Positions 62,530-64,000 of a DNA stretch of 64,000 nucleotides are shown piece after piece. The first letter of the stretch is position 1; each line of letters begins with the position of its first letter. Origin of the DNA: Marinilabilia salmonicolor JCM 21150 (GTDB lineage: Bacteria > Bacteroidota > Bacteroidia > Bacteroidales > Marinilabiliaceae); NCBI RefSeq assembly GCF_000259075.1, contig NZ_AJKI01000002.1:310001-374000 (forward strand), written 5' to 3'. The position numbers were made by a program, and so were the translations under genes. The notes beneath the pieces were generated by a model. That model did no database searches. It saw only the letters and a list, made by a program, of their open reading frames with translations, and was not told where the DNA came from.

Positions 62530-62559
62530 CACGTAAAAAAATAAAAAGCGGGTCAGATT
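62530..62559 (-). promoter_or_regulatory. Bipartite motif upstream of the short lipoprotein gene
   Basis: AATCTGACCC-N14-TACGTG on the minus strand, the same two blocks and spacing as at 59013-59042. It lies about 92 bp before the start codon. The remaining gap to 62850 contains an 8-bp hairpin GAAACTAT / ATAGTTTC (62589-62618) and no other gene. Confidence 0.55.
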
Positions 62560-62849
62560 TTTTAAAAATAATTTCCAAAACCTCTGGAGAAACTATTTTT
62601 TAATAATAAGATAGTTTCGTTTTGCCACCAATAAAGTTGGGTCTTAGACTGAATACAGGAGTAAAAATCACGTCTTTGGAAAGATCGTGATGCAATCCAA
62701 ATTTTTATTCGGAAGTAGCGAATTCGATTGAATTCTAATAAAGAATGGCACCCTCAAAAAAGGAAGAAAACCGGAAGCCCATGAATTATCCTAAACAGAA
62801 TAGGCCCTCACCCTGTTATACTACATCTTTAAATGAATATAAATTAGAT

Positions 62850-63875
62850 ATGGAATTAGGTTTAGGCATGTTCGGAGACCTCACTATTGAAGGTCAAAAA
62901 AATAAATTTCAACCTCCCCGGGAACGATTAAATGAAATGATAGAACAGGTAAAGCTGGCCGAAGAGGCTGGATTGGACAGTTTTGTTCTGGGAGAACACC
63001 ATCGCCCCGATTATGCCGTTTCATCCACCGAGATTGTTTTGGCTGCTTTGGCATCTGTTACTAAAAAAATAAAACTTGCCAGTGGTGTTACCGTTCTTAG
63101 CTCTTCCGATCCCGTTAAAGTTTATCAGGACTACGTAACACTCGACCTGCTTTCAAACAATCGCGCGGAAATTATTGCCGGACGCGGCAGTTTTACAGAA
63201 TCATTCCCTCTGTTTGGTTATGATTTAAAAGATTACAACGAACTCTATACCGAAAAGCTCGATTTATTGCTTAAACTTAATAATGAAGAGACCATCAGCT
63301 GGGAAGGAAAATTCAGAGCCTCACTAAATGAGCAAACCGTTTATCCCCGCCCGGAAAGAAAATTACCGGTATGGATTGCCGTAGGTGGCACTCCGCAATC
63401 GGTAGAACGTGCTGCCCGACTTGGACTTCCCATTATGTTCGCTATCATAGGCGGAATGCCACGCCAGTTTAAACCCTTGGTTGAATATTACAAAGAAGAG
63501 TATCAGAAAAATGGCCACGACATCAATAAAATGCAAATAGGCGTACATTCTCACACGTTTGTCTGTAATTCGGTTGATGATTTGCTGGAGAACTATTATC
63601 CCGGATATGCAGCCCAAATGGACCGAATTGGAGCTACCAGGGGTTGGATGCCTTATTCCAAACAACAGTTTTTGCACGGATTAAGTCCGGATGGCGCACT
63701 TTATATGGGCGACCCATCAGAAGTGACCGACAAAATTCTGGAAACCATAGAAATGTTTGGTCTCACCAGATACATCGCTCATGTGGATGTAGGAGGACCG
63801 ACGCATAAACAGCTGATGAAAACCATCGAAATGTTCGGAGAAAAAGTGGTTCCGGCGATAAGAAAGGCAATTTGA
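62850..63875 (+). CDS. Luciferase-like FMN-dependent monooxygenase
   Basis: A 341-residue LLM-class flavin-dependent oxidoreductase. It starts MELGLGMFGDLTIEG; SFVLGEHHRPDYAVSSTEIVLAALASVT is the flavin-site region, RAEIIAGRGSFTESFPLFGY follows, and WIAVGGTPQSVERAARLG is the typical C-terminal segment. It should use reduced flavin to oxidise a small molecule. The frame opens at 62745, but residues before 62850 do not match the family start. No flavin reductase gene is near. Confidence 0.88.
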   Translation: MELGLGMFGDLTIEGQKNKFQPPRERLNEMIEQVKLAEEAGLDSFVLGEHHRPDYAVSSTEIVLAALASVTKKIKLASGVTVLSSSDPVKVYQDYVTLDLLSNNRAEIIAGRGSFTESFPLFGYDLKDYNELYTEKLDLLLKLNNEETISWEGKFRASLNEQTVYPRPERKLPVWIAVGGTPQSVERAARLGLPIMFAIIGGMPRQFKPLVEYYKEEYQKNGHDINKMQIGVHSHTFVCNSVDDLLENYYPGYAAQMDRIGATRGWMPYSKQQFLHGLSPDGALYMGDPSEVTDKILETIEMFGLTRYIAHVDVGGPTHKQLMKTIEMFGEKVVPAIRKAI

Positions 63876-63914
63876 CTTCAACTGTTAACGAGTTTGTTGA
63901 ATCACCAAATTCTC

Positions 63915-64000
63915 CTATTTCGAATCCTCAGGTTTCGCAATGGCCCTCATAACGCCCCATTCCAAAAAATCGAAGTCATTTACTGTTAAATCAGGATTAT
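63915..64000 (-). CDS. C-terminal end of an unidentified gene (cut by the window)
   Basis: On the minus strand an open frame runs from the window end for 27 codons, ending FDFLEWGVMRAIAKPEDSK then TAG at 63915-63917. The composition is protein-like, but too little is present to name it. Confidence 0.5.
   Translation of the reverse strand, partial: NPDLTVNDFDFLEWGVMRAIAKPEDSK

Overview
The window reads as a piece of a Bacteroidota chromosome, probably from a free-living or marine lineage near Marinilabiliales/Bacteroidales. The genus cannot be fixed from the sequence alone. The evidence is a TonB-dependent receptor with a carboxypeptidase-like N-terminal domain, a PorZ-type propeller protein ending in a type IX secretion (T9SS) sorting domain, a fused SpmA-SpmB protein, an F-ATPase subunit a with a secreted N-terminal extension, and promoters matching the Bacteroidetes consensus TTTG-N19-TAnnTTTG. 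The clearest promoter precedes a tRNA gene with anticodon CAU. Shine-Dalgarno sequences are mostly absent, with one clear exception at 38761. No phage, CRISPR array or plasmid functions were seen.

Layout. 1-4738: end of an OmpR-type response regulator, a SPOR lipoprotein, a HAD hydrolase whose start codon lies in a perfect 20-bp hairpin, the tRNA, a CPBP-like membrane protein, and a coupled pair (condensation-fold acyltransferase plus zinc-ribbon membrane protein). 5344-8370: a repeat-rich stretch with a Gfo/Idh/MocA oxidoreductase, a secreted endonuclease/phosphatase-fold lipoprotein and a REP-associated Y1 transposase (RAYT), flanked by matching GC-rich hairpin clusters. 8371-12606: a TonB-dependent receptor operon with a beta-helix lipoprotein. 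12803-19849: mixed housekeeping genes (SHOCT protein, methyltransferase, Fic protein with a likely operator, SpmAB, PNPOx-like protein, DnaG, a sirtuin). 19846-25947: atpB-E-F-H-A-G behind an AtpI-like gene and a bactofilin; atpD and atpC are not here. 26275-36911: adenylate cyclase-HD fusion, universal stress protein, RdgB, PorZ-like protein, a 913-residue anchored protein and a Na/Pi cotransporter. 37031-42864: small secreted proteins, a repeat-rich gap, a DUF362 protein beside a NapH/NapG-like iron-sulfur fusion, OsmC, ferredoxin and dodecin. 42993-45488: HrpB helicase.

45605-62438 is the most unusual part. An ECF sigma factor and a transmembrane Ser/Thr kinase with TPR repeats point toward a convergent minus-strand set of five surface genes: a short lipoprotein, a triple-module beta-helix lipoprotein, and a tightly linked trio of a 1993-residue secreted protein, an FN3-repeat protein and an outer-membrane barrel. 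The giant-protein trio and the short lipoprotein share an upstream bipartite motif, AATCTGACCC-N14-TACGTG, with identical spacing, which looks like an alternative-sigma promoter. The gaps between these genes are filled by palindromic MITE-like repeats, one of which supplies a stop codon. The window closes with a luciferase-like monooxygenase and the tail of a further minus-strand gene.

The best candidate for an undescribed system is this ECF sigma/kinase-TPR pair with its surface cluster. The link between the two halves is inference. The RAYT/REP module and the three dispersed repeat families are the other features most worth follow-up.
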